The translations under genes were made by a program, and so were the position numbers. A stretch of 6,060 nucleotides of DNA from Verrucomicrobiota bacterium. GTDB lineage: Bacteria > Verrucomicrobiota > Kiritimatiellia > Kiritimatiellales > Pontiellaceae. Each line of letters starts with the position of its first letter. The first letter of the stretch is position 1. Below, one piece after another: positions 4,608 to 6,060 of the stretch. Location: NCBI GenBank assembly GCA_003532555.1, contig DOEU01000044.1, forward strand, positions 1 through 6,060, given 5' to 3'. The notes beneath the pieces are model-generated. The model did not search any database. It worked only from the letters and a program-made list of their open reading frames with translations, and was not told where the DNA came from.

Positions 4608-6060
4608 ACCACCCCGAATGGATTGCCATCCTAGATTATGGTTCGCAAGTGACGCAGTTGATTGCTCGCCGCATTCGCGAGCAACACGTCTATTGCGAAA
4701 TTTTACGATATGACACCCCCGCAAACGAACTACGCAAACGAGCGCCAAAAGGTATTATTCTCTCCGGTGGTCCTTGCAGCGTTCCTGATTCCGATTCTCC
4801 TAAATGCGATCCCGCACTATTTGATCTCGGGGTTCCGATGCTCGGTATTTGTTATGGAATGCAACTGACGGCTTACGCCCTCGGTGGCGAAGTTCAACGG
4901 GGTGAGAAGCATGAATATGGAAAAGCAATCATGCACATCATGAAACCCTCTCCACTTTATGAGGGATTAGAAGATGAATTGCAAGTGTGGATGAGCCATG
5001 GCGATAAAGTGGTTTCTCTACCCGAAGGTTTTGAAACCGTTACGGAATCAGATAACTGTCCGCATGCTACCATGCAACATCTGGAGCGGTCGCTCTTTGG
5101 AGTGCAATTCCACCCCGAAGTAGTGCATACCCCGCAAGGGGCTCTGATGCTTAAAAACTTTGCTTACGGAATTTGCGGTTGCTCAGGCGATTGGGAAATG
5201 GCGAAATTCGTAGAACATACTATTGCCAAGGTGAAAGAGACCGTGGGCGATGATCATGTCTTACTTGGGCTCTCCGGTGGCGTTGATTCTTCGGTGGTGG
5301 CTGCGTTGCTTCATAAAGCGATTGGTGATCAACTCCACTGCGTCTATGTCGATAATGGATTGATGCGATACAAAGAGACTGAAGAGATTGAATCCCTTTT
5401 TGGTGATGCGTTTGGCATGGATTTGCATGTAGTTCATGCGGGCGAACCCTTTCTCTCTAAGCTGGATGGGGTTAGCGATCCGGAAGAGAAACGAAAAATC
5501 ATCGGAAACACCTTTATTGATGTCTTTTCAAAAAAGGCGCGCGAATTAAGCGGTGATGTAACCTATCTCGCACAAGGAACCCTCTACCCCGATGTAATAG
5601 AATCGGTCTCTCCAATTGGGGGCCCTTCGGCTACAATTAAGAGCCACCACAATGTGGGCGGGCTGCCGGATGATCTTCATTTTAAATTAATCGAACCGCT
5701 ACGCGAACTCTTTAAGGATGAAGTTCGACTGGTTGGACGCGAGTTGGGGCTGCCCGATTATGTGGTCGATCGCCAGCCCTTTCCCGGTCCTGGACTCGCG
5801 GTTCGCATTATTGGTGAAATTACACCGGAACGGATTGAGACCCTGCAACAGGCGGACTTACGAGTACGGGAAGAGATTTTGAATATGGAGAATCATCTTG
5901 ATGTCTGGCAATACTTTGCAGTGTTGTTGCCGGTGCAGTCGGTCGGAGTCATGGGAGATGACCGGACCTATGAAAACGTCATCGCTGTTCGGGCAGTTGA
6001 GAGTCGCGATGGCATGACTGCCGATTGGTTCAAGTTGCCCTATGAGGTTATGGATCGCAT
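4604..6060 (+). CDS. guaA: GMP synthase (glutamine-hydrolysing) GuaA, C-terminus cut off by window edge
   Basis: GuaA converts XMP, ATP and glutamine to GMP, the last step of guanine nucleotide synthesis, in the cytosol. 485 full residues are visible; the family is usually about 510-525, so roughly 30 are missing after LPYEVMDRI. Domains in order: class I amidotransferase (about 6-190) with ILDYGSQVTQLIARRIRE, GICYGMQ (81-87, nucleophile C83), SHGD (131-134) and FHPEVVHT (H170, E172); ATP pyrophosphatase with P-loop LSGGVDSS (223-230), YVDNGLMR (248-255), IGNTFIDVF (300-308), AQGTLYPDVIES (323-334) and SHHNVGG (347-353); and the dimerisation domain from about 390 with QPFPGPGLAVRIIGE (391-405), GDDRTYEN (451-458) and AVRAVESRDGMTADW (461-475). 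All catalytic motifs are intact. The ATG overlaps the carA stop by 4 bases (ATGA) and has only a weak ribosome site, so translational coupling to carA is likely. Confidence 0.97.
   Translation, partial: MNHPEWIAILDYGSQVTQLIARRIREQHVYCEILRYDTPANELRKRAPKGIILSGGPCSVPDSDSPKCDPALFDLGVPMLGICYGMQLTAYALGGEVQRGEKHEYGKAIMHIMKPSPLYEGLEDELQVWMSHGDKVVSLPEGFETVTESDNCPHATMQHLERSLFGVQFHPEVVHTPQGALMLKNFAYGICGCSGDWEMAKFVEHTIAKVKETVGDDHVLLGLSGGVDSSVVAALLHKAIGDQLHCVYVDNGLMRYKETEEIESLFGDAFGMDLHVVHAGEPFLSKLDGVSDPEEKRKIIGNTFIDVFSKKARELSGDVTYLAQGTLYPDVIESVSPIGGPSATIKSHHNVGGLPDDLHFKLIEPLRELFKDEVRLVGRELGLPDYVVDRQPFPGPGLAVRIIGEITPERIETLQQADLRVREEILNMENHLDVWQYFAVLLPVQSVGVMGDDRTYENVIAVRAVESRDGMTADWFKLPYEVMDR

Noticed and set aside
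4662..4868. 68-codon plus-strand open frame inside guaA with a hydrophobic stretch
   Set aside because: It overlaps the conserved amidotransferase domain of guaA in another frame; the hydrophobic run is a frame artefact.

Overview
The window reads as chromosomal housekeeping DNA from a Gram-negative-type bacterium, moderately AT-leaning in its gaps. Every gene has a recognisable bacterial family, and there are no insertion sequences, phage genes, CRISPR arrays, tRNAs or rRNAs. The gene set and protein flavour would fit a verrucomicrobial lineage (Opitutae-like), but that is a weak inference from general resemblance and no lineage marker is present.

Left part, minus strand (1-1352): an Rrf2-family Fe-S-sensing type regulator is followed 15 bases later by sufB, which runs off the left edge. 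This is the start of a suf operon for Fe-S cluster assembly. Upstream of the regulator lie an extended -10 promoter candidate and a perfect 8-bp inverted repeat over the expected transcription start, which suggests autoregulation.

Middle part, minus strand (1448-3353): mazG (NTP pyrophosphohydrolase, house-cleaning) has an intrinsic terminator whose stem overlaps its own stop codon, so it is insulated from the suf operon. A 329-base gap with a likely mazG promoter and an AT-rich stretch separates it from a HAD-like gene. That gene keeps the HAD fold signature but has lost most of the catalytic residues, so it is probably a pseudoenzyme. It has its own well-formed sigma70-type promoter.

Right part, plus strand (3420-6060): divergently transcribed from the HAD-like gene is a two-gene unit, carA (glutaminase subunit of carbamoyl-phosphate synthetase) overlapping guaA (GMP synthase) by ATGA. 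guaA runs off the right edge with about 30 residues missing. Both enzymes use a class I glutamine amidotransferase triad and feed nucleotide synthesis (pyrimidine/arginine and guanine). carA is paired here with guaA rather than with carB.

Nothing here is a clearly new system. The most unusual points are the degenerate HAD protein, the carA-guaA coupling and the dyad at the suf regulator promoter.
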